Origin: CAWDLX01 sp046728155
GTDB taxonomy: Bacteria > Actinomycetota > Actinomycetes > Mycobacteriales > Micromonosporaceae
NCBI GenBank assembly: GCA_046728155.1
Contig: JBKPDY010000108.1
Location: 1 to 54,516, forward strand
Length of the DNA stretch: 54,516 nt
Reading direction: 5' to 3'
The translations under genes were made by a program, and so were the position numbers. Each line of letters starts with the position of its first letter. The stretch's first letter is position 1. Of the stretch, positions 34,589 through 44,045 are shown piece by piece. The notes under the pieces were generated by a model. The model made no database searches. It was not told where the DNA came from and saw only the letters and a program-made list of their open reading frames with translations.

Positions 34589-35365
34589 ATGAACGTGATC
34601 GACGCGTCAGCACTCGTCGTGGCGGGACTGGCCGCCGGTACGGTCAACGCGGTGGCCGGTGGCGGATCGTTGATCACCTTCCCGGCCCTGGTGGCGGTCG
34701 GGCTCGGTACGGTCCCGGCCAACGTCACGAACTCATTGGCCGTCTCCCCCGGCTACGTGGCGAGCGTCGTCGGCAGCCGCCAGGATCTCGCGGGCCTTGC
34801 CGCGGGCCGGGGTCGCCGATCGCTGATCGCCCTCGCGCCGGCCGCGATCATCGGCACGCTCGCCGGTTGCGAGCTGCTGCTGCATACACCCCAGCGCGCC
34901 TTCGATCTGGTGGTGCCGTTCCTGGTCCTTGCCGCCGCACTCGTCCTCGCCTTCCAGGACCGGATGCGGGTGGTGGTCGGCCATCCCCGACACATGGCGA
35001 CGCGGCGGCGGCGAGTCGCGCTGAACCTGACCGTGGGCTTCGGCGCCGTCTACGGCGGGTACTTCGGCGCCGCTCTCGGTGTCATGCTCGTCGCCGCGCT
35101 CGGCCTCGTCCTGGACGAGTCCCTGGCCCGCATCAACGCACTGAAGAACGCGATCTCGGCCGTGGTCGGGGTGGGCACCGTTGTCGCCTTCGCCGTCCTA
35201 GGCCCGGTCGACTGGGTGGCGGTGGCTATCATCGCGCCGGCATCACTGGTCGGTGGATATGCCGGAGCCAAACTCGCCCGGCGACTCCCGACCCGCGTGC
35301 TCCGCGCCATCATCGTCATCATCGGGTTCGTCGTGGGCGTCGCGCTCTTGGTCCGCGCGCTCTAG
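34589..35365 (+). CDS. TSUP/TauE-SafE family membrane transporter
   Basis: A 258-residue integral membrane protein with about seven hydrophobic segments. The TauE/SafE signature is split into two similar halves: AGTVNAVAGGGSLITFPALVAVG at the start and GFGAVYGGYFGAALGVMLVAALG in the middle. The family exports sulfite or other sulfur-carbon anions. AAGGA precedes the ATG. It starts 22 bp from the rnpB 5' end on the opposite strand, so the promoters overlap; the same-strand extension into rnpB is rejected. Confidence 0.87.
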   Translation: MNVIDASALVVAGLAAGTVNAVAGGGSLITFPALVAVGLGTVPANVTNSLAVSPGYVASVVGSRQDLAGLAAGRGRRSLIALAPAAIIGTLAGCELLLHTPQRAFDLVVPFLVLAAALVLAFQDRMRVVVGHPRHMATRRRRVALNLTVGFGAVYGGYFGAALGVMLVAALGLVLDESLARINALKNAISAVVGVGTVVAFAVLGPVDWVAVAIIAPASLVGGYAGAKLARRLPTRVLRAIIVIIGFVVGVALLVRAL

Positions 35366-35401
35366 CGCGGTGGCCGGGCCGCGCGCGTCAAGCCGAGTGA
35401 A

Positions 35402-35407
35402 TACAGT
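35402..35407 (+). promoter_or_regulatory. Leaderless -10 box (TACAGT) of the DUF1295 gene
   Basis: TACAGT, 6 nt (GCGATC), ATG. Confidence 0.65.
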
Positions 35408-35413
35408 GCGATC

Positions 35414-36202
35414 ATGTCCCCGGTTGTGACCTGTCTGTGGATCCTCGTAGCTGTCGTGACCGGCACCTGGCTCGCCTCGGTGCTGACCAACGAGTACTCG
35501 TGGGTCGACCGGATCTGGTCGATCGTACCGATCGTCTACGTAGCCGTATTCGCAATCGCTGCTGGTTTCGCCGACGCGAGACTCGACACGATGCTCGGCC
35601 TGGTAACGCTCTGGGGCGCCCGGCTCACCTTCAACCTCGCCCGGAAGGGGGGATACCGTTCGGGGGGTGAGGACTACCGATGGGCGGTCCTGCGGGGGCG
35701 GATGTCGCGGTGGCGGTTCCAGCTGTTCAACCTTTTCTTCATCGCGATCTATCAGAACGTACTGCTCTTGCTGATCTGCCTGCCGGCGTGGACCGCCTAC
35801 GAGCATCGGACATCAATGGGTGTCGCCGACGTGGTCGCGACCGTCGCCTTCCTCGGCTTTCTCGCCGGCGAGACCGTTGCCGACCAGCAACAGTGGACCT
35901 TCCAGCAATGGAAGAGGATGCAGCCGGACCCCCACCCACGCTTCGTCCAAACTGGACTGTTCCGGTTCTCCCGGCATCCGAACTTCTTCTTCGAGCAGGC
36001 CCAGTGGTGGACGGTCTTCGCTTTCGGCGCCATCGCCGCCGGTAGCGTCGCGCAATGGACGGTCGTGGGAGCGCTGTTGCTGACTCTGCTCTTCGTCGGG
36101 TCGACCCGGTTCACCGAGAGCATCAGTCGTTCCCGCTATCCGGAGTACGAGCGCTACCAGCAGTCCACATCGGCCATCATCCCCTGGCCACGACGAGCGT
36201 GA
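35414..36202 (+). CDS. DUF1295 (steroid 5-alpha-reductase-like) membrane protein
   Basis: A 262-residue membrane protein with six or seven hydrophobic segments. The C-terminal block FVQTGLFRFSRHPNFFFEQAQWW and YPEYERYQQSTSAIIPW is the DUF1295/isoprenylcysteine methyltransferase-reductase signature, which binds a nucleotide cofactor in relatives. An NADPH-linked reductase of a lipid substrate is the likely role. A perfect 10-bp hairpin follows the stop. Confidence 0.88.
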   Translation: MSPVVTCLWILVAVVTGTWLASVLTNEYSWVDRIWSIVPIVYVAVFAIAAGFADARLDTMLGLVTLWGARLTFNLARKGGYRSGGEDYRWAVLRGRMSRWRFQLFNLFFIAIYQNVLLLLICLPAWTAYEHRTSMGVADVVATVAFLGFLAGETVADQQQWTFQQWKRMQPDPHPRFVQTGLFRFSRHPNFFFEQAQWWTVFAFGAIAAGSVAQWTVVGALLLTLLFVGSTRFTESISRSRYPEYERYQQSTSAIIPWPRRA

Positions 36203-36203
36203 A

Positions 36204-36234
36204 CCGGCGTCCGCACCAGGGGTACGGACGCCGG
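36204..36234. terminator. Bidirectional terminator hairpin
   Basis: CCGGCGTCCG and CGGACGCCGG form a perfect 10-bp stem with an 11-nt loop right after the DUF1295 stop. Confidence 0.75.
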
Positions 36235-36356
36235 CTTGTCCAGTCCCGTTAGTAAACTGGTCGGGCAACACTTCACGCCACCGGCGTCGGCTCCGGTCGG
36301 CCGAGCTCTTCCGCTGTTGGTCCGCCGGCGATGCGCGGTTCTCCCTCGTCGGCGAA

Positions 36357-37655
36357 CTAGTCGTCCCTGGTTGTGAGGTCGATTCCGTCCGCCACCCGGA
36401 CCGCCTTGCAGATCAGGGTAATGATCACCGCCACGAGGACGTTCGTGATGACCGCGATGAATCCTACGTAGACGGTCGTGGCGGCGTTGAGTCCGATCGT
36501 GGTCGGATCGAACCACTTGCTCAGCGGGAACGCCGATCCGCCGAAGTGGGCGTGCGATGTAGCGGGGTTGGGGATCTGGTACAGCATCCACATGCCCAGG
36601 CCCATTCCGGCCAGCCAACCGCCGACGAGTCCCCATCGGTGGAACCACTTGGTGTAGAGCCCGAGCGCGACGGCTGGCAGGGTCTGCAGGATGATGACGC
36701 CGCCGATCAGCTGCAGGTCGATGGAGAACTGCGGGTCGATCACGAGGATGAAGACCAGCGCGCCGACCTTGACGATCAACGAGGCGATCTTGCTGACCTG
36801 GGCCTCCTGTCAGGGGGTGGCGTCGCGCTTGATGTACTCCTTGAAGATGTTGCGGGTGAACAGGTTTGCCGCGGCGATGGCCATGATGGCGGCGGGCACA
36901 AGGGCGCCGATGCCGATGGCGGCGAAGGCGACGCCGGCGAACCAGTGGGGGAAGATCTTGTCGAACAGGAGCGGTACGACAGTGTTCCCGTTCGTGACGA
37001 CCGGGGTCACCTTGGCGGCGATGGCGGCGTACCCGAGCAACGCGATGAGCCCGAGCAGCAGGCTGTACGCGGGCAAGGCCGACATGTTCCGTTTGATGAC
37101 GCCCCGGTTCCGGCTCGCTAGTACGCCCGTGATGCTGTGCGGGTACAGGAAGAGCGCCAGCGCCGACCCGAAGGCCAGCGTGATGTACTGCCAGTTGGCG
37201 CTGCTGAGGAGTATGCCGTCCGTCTTCGCCGGCGTCGCGTCGAACTTCGCCTTCGCGGCGCCGAAGATGGCACCCCAACCGCCGAGCTTCGCCGGCAGGT
37301 AGAAGATTGCCACCAGGATCACGGCGTAGATCAGGATGTCCTTCACGAACGCGATGAGTGCCGGCGCCCGCAACCCGGACTGGTAGGTGTAGGCGGCCAG
37401 GATCGCGAACGCGACGATCAACGGCCAGACGCCCGGGATGTTCATGGTCTTCAGCACAGCTTCGATACCGACGAGCTGCAGCGCGATGTACGGCATCGTC
37501 GCCACGATTCCCGTGATCGCCACCAGAAGGGCCATCGTGGACGAGCCCGAGCGGGCCCGGACGAAGTTGGCCGACGTGACGAAGCCGTGCCGGTGCGAGA
37601 CCGACCACAGTCGGACGAGGACTCGCTCGCTGGCGGCGTACGCATCAGTCCATAC
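36357..37655 (-). pseudogene. Sodium/solute symporter (SSF), truncated and interrupted by a stop codon
   Basis: The reading LWSVSHRHGFVTSANFVRARSG, then GIVATMPYIALQLVGIEAVLKTM and SALALFLYPHSITGVLASRNR, identifies a monocarboxylate-type SSF symporter. The frame starts abruptly after a TGA near 37657, so about 110 N-terminal residues are missing. A second in-frame TGA at 36810-36812 follows YIKRDATP, and the sequence continues unbroken (QEAQVSKIASLIVKVGALVFIL). A CGA-to-TGA change would explain it. The C-terminus ends GIDLTTRDD. With two lesions it is unlikely to work. Confidence 0.85.
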
Positions 37656-37712
37656 GTCTCATCCATGAAGGTCCGTACGTCTCGGTCATGAGCCGTACGC
37701 CTCATTCAAGGA
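37636..37712. repeat. Three to four ~20-bp direct repeats
   Basis: Imperfect copies of CGTACGYCTCRTYCATGA begin near 37637 (partial), 37651, 37674 and 37694, at 20-23 bp steps. Each contains the palindromic core CGTACG or CATACG. They sit where the symporter gene is truncated, upstream of the rightward acyltransferase. Confidence 0.55.
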
Positions 37713-37891
37713 GTGAATAAGCCGCTCGTCGCAAGGATCCGGTCCAACGGTGCCGATCAACGGCAGCCACGCTGTGCCGACCGGCGTGTGGCGGCTCCAA
37801 GATCACGTGTTGGCCGAACGGGAAACACGGTGCACCGACATCTGCCGGGATGCTGTCCCACCGGATGCGGGGGCATCTATGGTCAAGGGCG

Positions 37892-40006
37892 ATGCAGGCA
37901 CAACCTGGCGCAGTACGCCGCGCCGGCCCTGGGTTCGCGTACCGGCCAGCTCTGGACGGGCTGCGGGCGCTCGCCGTCACCGGGGTCCTGCTCTTCCACG
38001 GCGGCGTGGCCTGGCTGCCGGGTGGGTTCCTCGGTGTCGACGCCTTCTTCGTCCTCTCCGGGTACCTCATCACGTCGCTGCTGCTCGTCGAGCGTGCCCG
38101 CACGGGCCGGATCCGGCTCGGAGCGTTCTGGCTGCGCCGCGCACGCCGACTCCTGCCCGCTCTGCTTGTCCTCCTCGTCACCGTCGTGCTCGTCTTCCGC
38201 GGCCTGCTTGCGCCGTTCGAGGTGACGCTGCTCCGAGGGGACGCACTCTCTGCCCTCGGGTACGTGGCCAACTGGCGGATGATTTACCGGGGCGACGACT
38301 ACTTCGCCCAGACCTCCGCACCCTCGCCCTTGCAGCACACCTGGTCGCTCGGGATCGAGGAGCAGTTCTACCTGATCTGGCCATTGATCGTGGTCGGTCT
38401 GTTCGCGCTGACCCGTCGGTACGTGTCACGCGTCCTCACCGTGCTCTGCATCGTCGGCGCCGTCGCCTCGGCGGTCGCCGGCGCCGTCCTGTTCCGAGCC
38501 GACGAGGTGAACCGCACCTACTTCGGCACCGACACCCGGGCCCAGGCCCTGCTCGTCGGCTGCGCGCTCGCCACGATCCTCGATCGACGACGGCGACCGG
38601 CTGCCGGCGCGGCCGCTCCCGCCCGCGCTCGCACCGCCTGGGCGGCGCACGTCAGAGCGGTGCCGTGGTCCGGCCCCGGCGCTGGAGAGTGGGCGCTCAC
38701 CTTCGCCGGGATGTCCGGCGTCGTCGTCCTCGGCTGGCTCTGGACGCACGCCCATGGCACCGACGCCGTGCTGTTCCGGGGTGGGCTCGCCCTTGACGCG
38801 CTCGCGGTGGCGGCGATGATCGCGTACGCGGTGAGGATCCCACGCGACCCGCTCGCCAGGGTGTTGAGCCTGGCTCCCGTCGTCTGGTTGGGGCGCATCT
38901 CGTACGGCGTGTACCTCTGGCATTGGCCGCTGTATGCCTGGCTTACCGCGGAGCGATCAGCTCTGACGGGTGTCAGCCTGTTGGCGACCAGGGTCGGCGC
39001 GACCGTGCTGGTAGCCACCGTCTCGTTCGTAATGGTCGAGGAGCCGATCCGGCGGGGACGCTGGCCATGGCCCGTCCGGGTCGTCCCGCGACGCCACTTG
39101 CGGCCGGCCGCGTTCGCGGTCTCGGCGGTCGGACTCGTCGGGTTGACCGGCTTCGTCGTGGTCGCCGAGACCACGCCGCCGCCGGCCGGTCCACCGGCGA
39201 GCGCGGTCTACGCCCTACCGCAGCAGACATCACCGGCGACGCCACGGGCGCCTATCGAGCGCCCCGGGCGCCGGCCGGGCACCGAACCACGCATCGACTT
39301 CTTCGGCGATTCCGTCTCGTGGACTCTCGGGACATACCTACCCCCGCACCCGGGCCTGGTGATCACCACCAGGTCGCTCCAGGGCTGTGGGATCGCGCGG
39401 CTGCCGGACCTGTTGCAACTGGGCACGGGAGGCACCAACTATCCCGGCTGTGACACCTGGGACACCCGCTGGCGCCGCGGGGTCAGGGTCGACGATCCGG
39501 ATGTCTCGGTGATCCTGCTCGACCGGTGGGAGCTCATGGACCGCTTCATAACCGGCGCCTACCACCATGTCGGCGAGCCGATCTACGACGCGTACCTCTC
39601 GGGTGAACTGCACCTGGCCATCTCGATCGCGGGATCACGGGGGGCCAAGGTGGTACTGCTGACCGCGCCGTATACACACCGCGCCGAACGGCCCGACGGT
39701 GGGCTCTACGACGAGGACCAGCCGACCCGGGTCGATGCATGGAACCGGCTGCTGCTCCAGGCCGCGGCGAGCGACCCGAGCCATGTGGTCGTCATCGACC
39801 TCAACCGACGCGTCTGTCCAGATGGGACGTTCACCTGGAACATCGGAGATCTTCAGATCCGCAGCGACGGCCTGCACTTCACGCCGGCGGGAGTACAGCA
39901 GTGGATCGCGCCCTGGCTGCTGCCTCAGCTCGCCGAGATCGCGTACGGCCTTCCACCCGTCCCCCCGCCGGGTCCATCGGCGTGGCCGACCCGGGCGTCC
40001 CGCTAG
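37892..40006 (+). CDS. Acyltransferase-3 family protein with C-terminal SGNH hydrolase domain (OafA/OatA-like)
   Basis: About 704 residues. The N-terminal half is a ten-helix acyltransferase-3 membrane domain beginning YRPALDGLRALAVTGVLLFHGG, with the conserved RR and FFVLSGYLIT segments, WSLGIEEQFYLIWP and the late SYGVYLWHWPLY. After a Pro-rich linker comes a periplasmic SGNH domain with the nucleophile in FFGDSVSW and the catalytic D/H in RSDGLHFTPAG. Such fusions O-acetylate cell-surface glycans or lipids. The ATG chosen has TATGGT 8 nt upstream; an ATG 42 nt earlier is possible. Its stop overlaps the opposing RNase H gene's stop in a CTAG. Confidence 0.9.
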   Translation: MQAQPGAVRRAGPGFAYRPALDGLRALAVTGVLLFHGGVAWLPGGFLGVDAFFVLSGYLITSLLLVERARTGRIRLGAFWLRRARRLLPALLVLLVTVVLVFRGLLAPFEVTLLRGDALSALGYVANWRMIYRGDDYFAQTSAPSPLQHTWSLGIEEQFYLIWPLIVVGLFALTRRYVSRVLTVLCIVGAVASAVAGAVLFRADEVNRTYFGTDTRAQALLVGCALATILDRRRRPAAGAAAPARARTAWAAHVRAVPWSGPGAGEWALTFAGMSGVVVLGWLWTHAHGTDAVLFRGGLALDALAVAAMIAYAVRIPRDPLARVLSLAPVVWLGRISYGVYLWHWPLYAWLTAERSALTGVSLLATRVGATVLVATVSFVMVEEPIRRGRWPWPVRVVPRRHLRPAAFAVSAVGLVGLTGFVVVAETTPPPAGPPASAVYALPQQTSPATPRAPIERPGRRPGTEPRIDFFGDSVSWTLGTYLPPHPGLVITTRSLQGCGIARLPDLLQLGTGGTNYPGCDTWDTRWRRGVRVDDPDVSVILLDRWELMDRFITGAYHHVGEPIYDAYLSGELHLAISIAGSRGAKVVLLTAPYTHRAERPDGGLYDEDQPTRVDAWNRLLLQAAASDPSHVVVIDLNRRVCPDGTFTWNIGDLQIRSDGLHFTPAGVQQWIAPWLLPQLAEIAYGLPPVPPPGPSAWPTRASR

Positions 40007-41139
40007 CCGAGATGGGCCGTATCGTTGACCGTACGCACAGCCACACTGCCATCCGGCCAGTAGTCCACAAGGGACAGACCGCCGGGGTCGAGGTAGAGGC
40101 GGTGCAGGAAACCGTCGCCGCCGTGAAGCGCATCGCGCAGAACGAGCTTGATCGGTGTCACATGGCTCACGGCGATGACCGTCTTTCCGGTATGCCGCGC
40201 CAGCAACCCCGACACCACTCGCTCGACCCGTTCCGCCACGGCGTCGAACGACTCGCCGCCAGGAGGCGCTACGGCGGGCGACGCGAGCCACTCCGCGAGA
40301 GCATCCGGCCAACCGTCCCGGACATCGGCGAAGGTGAGCCCCTCCCACTCGCCGAAGTCGCATTCGATCAGGTCGGGTTCGGCCCGGACAGGAACACCCG
40401 CGATCGCCCGGGCGATCTCATTCGCGGTAGTCCGGCACCGGCTCAGCGGTGAGGTGACCACCAGCGCGGCGTCCGGAGCCAGTTTCGCCACCCGCCCGGC
40501 AGCGGCCCGGGCCTGTTCCCGCCCACGTGGGGAGAGCGGAACGTCACCGCGCCCCGAATACCGGCGCTGTTCGGTCAGGTCCGTCTCGCCGTGTCGCACC
40601 AGAATCAGCCGGGTCGCGTTCTCCGTTGGTGGAGCCCAGCTGGACCTGATCGTCGCCCCCGGCCGCGTCGGCACGGCCAGGTCCAGCTCTGGCTCGGGCC
40701 GGCCGTCCATGGCGGCGTTGGCCAGCGCGTCGGCCCGCGTGTTCTGCTCTCGGGGTACCCAGGTGAATTTTGCCGTGTCGAAGTGCCGCACCAGTTCAGC
40801 CGCCTGGGCGGCGAGCGGCCGCAGGTTCGCGTTGCGGATCTGCCAGCGACCGGTCATCTGCTCGATCACGAGCCGCGAGTCCATCCGGACTTCCACCGAA
40901 ACGGCGCCAAGGCCGGCCGCGGCCCGCAGCCCGGCGATGAGGCCGGAGTACTCGGCCACGTTGTTCGTGGTGATGCCGACCGACCCTGATCGGGAGACCA
41001 GGACCTCGCCGGTGGAAGCCTCGCACACGACAGCGCCGTAGCCAGCGGGCCCGGGATTGCCCCGGGCGCCACCATCGGCTTCGACGATCACTTCGAGCCG
41101 GCGGGTCTTCGCAGGACGGTTCTTGGCAGGCCGCGTCAT
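40003..41139 (-). CDS. Bifunctional RNase H / acid phosphatase (Rv2228c type)
   Basis: A 378-residue fusion. The N-terminal RNase H type I domain (about 15-140) has EADGGARGNPGPAGYG, the NNVAEYSGLIAGL glutamate and VEVRMDSRLVIEQM. The C-terminal histidine phosphatase domain (about 175-378) has RLILVRHGETDLT and VIAVSHVTPIK. The mycobacterial homologue degrades RNA in hybrids and has CobC-like alpha-ribazole phosphatase activity. It is third in the operon nif3-zinc ribbon-rnh, 13 bp behind the zinc-ribbon gene, an arrangement conserved in mycobacteria. Confidence 0.94.
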   Translation of the reverse strand: MTRPAKNRPAKTRRLEVIVEADGGARGNPGPAGYGAVVCEASTGEVLVSRSGSVGITTNNVAEYSGLIAGLRAAAGLGAVSVEVRMDSRLVIEQMTGRWQIRNANLRPLAAQAAELVRHFDTAKFTWVPREQNTRADALANAAMDGRPEPELDLAVPTRPGATIRSSWAPPTENATRLILVRHGETDLTEQRRYSGRGDVPLSPRGREQARAAAGRVAKLAPDAALVVTSPLSRCRTTANEIARAIAGVPVRAEPDLIECDFGEWEGLTFADVRDGWPDALAEWLASPAVAPPGGESFDAVAERVERVVSGLLARHTGKTVIAVSHVTPIKLVLRDALHGGDGFLHRLYLDPGGLSLVDYWPDGSVAVRTVNDTAHLG

Positions 41140-41152
41140 GGCCGGCCCAGCT

Positions 41153-41890
41153 TCAGAGACCGGATTCGCTGGTACGGACGAGGATGCGCCCGCACTCCTC
41201 GTGGCGGACCACTTCGTCAGGCGGGGCTCCCTTCAGCTGAGCCCGCTCCGAGCCGGAGAGCTCGAGTCGGCAGCCCTCGCAGCGCCCGGCCCGCAGCAAA
41301 GCCGCTCCCATGCCGGTCGATTCCCGGATCCGCTCGTACAGGCTGAGCAGGTCAGCCTGGAGATCCGTGGCTACCTTGCTCCGGCCGTCGAGCCGGAACG
41401 CCCGGTCCTGGTCGATCTGACCGAGCGCCTGGTCCCGTCGGACCTCTGTATCAGCACGCGTCTGCCGGACGGAACCCAGCCGCGCCTCGACGGCGTCGAG
41501 CGCGCCTTGAGCCTGCTCCTGCTGCTCCATCAGCGCCAACTCGGCGTCCTCGAGATCGCTCTGCCGGCGGGTCAGTGTCGCGAGCTCGTGCTGCAGCGCC
41601 TCCAGCTCCTTGGCCGGGCCGGTACCGACGTCCAGCCGGGCCCGGTCACGGTCCGCGCGCATCCGGACCTGCTCCACGTCCCGCTCCATGCGGGACACGT
41701 CGCGGGAAATGTCATCGACGGCGACCTGCGCCCGCAGCCGTTGGTCCTCAAGGGACGAGAGTTCGCGGGCGAGGGCGTCCAGTTCGGCGAGCTCAGGTAA
41801 CGAGCGCCGCCGGTGGTCGAGCTGTGCCAGTGCGGTGTCGATCGCCTGTAAGTCGAGCAGGCGGCGCTGCGCGTCTGGGTCGGCTTTCAC
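41153..41890 (-). CDS. Coiled-coil zinc-ribbon protein (Rv2229c type)
   Basis: A 245-residue protein. About 170 residues of coiled coil start at LLDLQAIDTALAQLDHRR and are followed by a C-terminal zinc ribbon with CEGCRLELSG and HEECGRILVRT. The family is probably a nucleic-acid-interacting protein; its exact role is unsettled. The GTG start overlaps the Nif3 stop (GTGA), so translation is coupled. A longer upstream frame lies inside the Nif3 gene and is rejected. Confidence 0.9.
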   Translation of the reverse strand: MKADPDAQRRLLDLQAIDTALAQLDHRRRSLPELAELDALARELSSLEDQRLRAQVAVDDISRDVSRMERDVEQVRMRADRDRARLDVGTGPAKELEALQHELATLTRRQSDLEDAELALMEQQEQAQGALDAVEARLGSVRQTRADTEVRRDQALGQIDQDRAFRLDGRSKVATDLQADLLSLYERIRESTGMGAALLRAGRCEGCRLELSGSERAQLKGAPPDEVVRHEECGRILVRTSESGL

Positions 41891-42741
41891 GCAAGTGGCT
41901 CCTTTTCCTCCTGTGTGGACGGTGCCAACGCCGTCATGGTCCACACATCTGTGACCACATTGGACACATGTACCGGGACGTTGAACGCCATCTTGAGCAT
42001 GAGGCACAACACGTCCAGCCACGGCCGTTCGGTCGCCCAATGCGGGGCGTCGAGCAGCGCCGGCCCACCGCCAGCCAGGTGTTCACTCGCCGGGTGATGG
42101 CGAAGGTCGCTGGTCAGGTACGCATCCACCCCGGCCGCCGTCACCTCGGTCAGGAAGGTATCACCCGCGCCGCCGGCGAGTGCGAGTGTGGAGATCAGCC
42201 GGTCCGGCGCGCCGGCCACCCGGATCCCGGCCGCTGTCGGCGGGAGTCGGTTGGCGACGAACGCGCCCAGTTCGGCCAACGGCATCGGGGTATCCAGGCG
42301 ACCGATCCGGCCCGGATGTCGCTCGCCCGGGACCAACGGCACGACGTCGAGCAGACCCAGACGTACGGCCAGCGCGTCGGTGACACCCGGCAACGCCGAG
42401 TCGGCATTGGTGTGCGCCACCAGCAACGCGACGCCGGACCGGATCAGCCTGTGGACCAGGGCGCCCTTGTACGACGTGGTCGCCACGCTGTGCACGCCGC
42501 GCAGCAGCAGCGGATGATGGGTGATCATCAGCTGGGCGCCGACGCCGATGGCCTCGTCGACAGTCTCAGCGACACAGTCGACGGCGAGCAGGATCCGCTC
42601 GACCGGTGCCTCCGGCTCGCCGACCACGAGGCCGACCCGGTCCCAGTCCTCGGCCGTCTCGGTCGGGTACCACGTGTCGACGATCTGGACCACATCCGCC
42701 ACGGTGACCGCGGTCCGGGCCGGCTGGACATCGCTGGTCAT
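41887..42741 (-). CDS. Nif3-like dinuclear metal centre protein (GTP cyclohydrolase I type 2 family)
   Basis: A 284-residue Nif3/DUF34 protein. Metal ligands are visible in ITHHPLLLRG, VAHTNADSA, DLRHHPASEH and the final APHWATERPW. The biochemical role of the family is still debated. It is the first gene of a coupled three-gene operon. The ATG has TAGCGT 8 nt upstream and no ribosome-binding site. Confidence 0.93.
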   Translation of the reverse strand: MTSDVQPARTAVTVADVVQIVDTWYPTETAEDWDRVGLVVGEPEAPVERILLAVDCVAETVDEAIGVGAQLMITHHPLLLRGVHSVATTSYKGALVHRLIRSGVALLVAHTNADSALPGVTDALAVRLGLLDVVPLVPGERHPGRIGRLDTPMPLAELGAFVANRLPPTAAGIRVAGAPDRLISTLALAGGAGDTFLTEVTAAGVDAYLTSDLRHHPASEHLAGGGPALLDAPHWATERPWLDVLCLMLKMAFNVPVHVSNVVTDVWTMTALAPSTQEEKEPLA

Positions 42742-42818
42742 GGGACGCGACGCTACCAGCGCCGACGCGGGCGAGGTCAGTGCGCCGGCAGCGCCAGCGG
42801 TGTCGCCGTGCGGCTGCT

Positions 42819-44045
42819 TCAGCCGGTGACTCCGATGAGATCTGCCAGTTCGGCGAGGGCCTGGGGCGCGCTGCCCCGGGTCCGGCGTAGCACGTCGGAG
42901 ACCAGTTCGTGGGCGATCGGCCGGCAGCGGACCTCGCTCGGGGCCAGCCGGTCGGCCTCGATGATCGTCTCGGTGGCGCGGGCGACATCACCCACCTGCG
43001 TCAACGCACGCGACACGTCGAGTAGATGATGAGCCCGCCGCTCGGGCATCATCCCGGCGAAGTCCTCGGCCGGGATCGCGTCGTGGAGGGCGATCGCACG
43101 GGCCCCCTCGCCCATCTCCACCTCGGCCGTGACCCGGTGAAACGCTACGTTGGTCGGACCGAAGTTGGTGGCGTAGTAGTTCTCGTCGCCGCCGAGCTGC
43201 TTCGCCGCCTCCTCGGCGGCGATGAACAGATCATTCACGGTCGCCATGTCGCCCAGCCGGGCCGCCGCCATGGCCGCCTGCAGCAGGAGGATCCCGTACA
43301 CCGACAGCCGTTCCGGCGTCGCGTCCAGCCCGCTGTCGGGTGCCAACTGGCTGGCGATATTGACGTTGAGCTCCAGGGCCGGACGGAAGCGGCCGAGAGC
43401 GGCAAGCGCCGTCGCCACCCGCGCCACCGCCAGACCCGAGAGCAGATCGTTGCCGGCCCGCTGGCACGCCACCATCGCCCGGTCTGCGGCGAGCCAAGCT
43501 AGCTCGTTCTCGCCGAGTTTCCGGAGACTGGACGAGGCGATCTGGTAGACCTGTCCGAGCAGGCGGTAAGCCTCGCGACCGTCCTCACCTTCGTAGCACG
43601 TGGCGGCGCTCTGTGCCTCTCGCAGCAGCCGCGGCAGCGTCCTCGCCAGGACGCCGTACTTGGAGTGCTGATATGTGAGCCAGGCATGGCCCACCGCCTT
43701 GGCGAGCTCACCCAGGCGTGGCATGACGGCCGGTGGCTGGCAGAACGCGCTGATCTTGTCGTACCGCTCGAGCGCGGACCGGATCTCCTCGACCTCGACC
43801 TGGTCGATACAGCCGATGATCTCGGGCCGGCGGACCGGATCCCTGCCCAGGAGCACCTGGACATCCAGTTGCAACACGTCGGCTATCTCGTAGATGACCG
43901 AGAAGCGGTCGAGCTTCCGAACCCCTCTTTCGATCTTGTCAACCCAACTCTTCGACTTGCCCAACCGATCGGCGAAGAGTTGCTGCGACATCTTCCTCCT
44001 GTTGCGCCAGTACGCCACCCGCCTGCCCACAGGCTGCTCGTCCAC
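42819..44045 (-). CDS. XRE-family regulator with helical repeat sensor domain
   Basis: About 408 residues. The N-terminal helix-turn-helix (about residues 8-65) reads VAYWRNRRKMSQQLFADRLGKSKSWVDKIERG. The rest is helical and TPR-like (YRLLGQVYQIASSSLRKLGENELAWLAADRAM), as in many Streptomyces XRE regulators of development or secondary metabolism. GTG with a GGAAGGGGG ribosome-binding site is chosen; a TTG six codons upstream would overlap that site. It is transcribed away from a palindrome-containing, lower-GC intergenic region that may hold its operator. Confidence 0.87.
   Translation of the reverse strand: MDEQPVGRRVAYWRNRRKMSQQLFADRLGKSKSWVDKIERGVRKLDRFSVIYEIADVLQLDVQVLLGRDPVRRPEIIGCIDQVEVEEIRSALERYDKISAFCQPPAVMPRLGELAKAVGHAWLTYQHSKYGVLARTLPRLLREAQSAATCYEGEDGREAYRLLGQVYQIASSSLRKLGENELAWLAADRAMVACQRAGNDLLSGLAVARVATALAALGRFRPALELNVNIASQLAPDSGLDATPERLSVYGILLLQAAMAAARLGDMATVNDLFIAAEEAAKQLGGDENYYATNFGPTNVAFHRVTAEVEMGEGARAIALHDAIPAEDFAGMMPERRAHHLLDVSRALTQVGDVARATETIIEADRLAPSEVRCRPIAHELVSDVLRRTRGSAPQALAELADLIGVTG

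Noticed and set aside
36810..36812. TGA as selenocysteine in the symporter
   Set aside because: No selenoprotein family match or SECIS-like hairpin, and the gene is also truncated.
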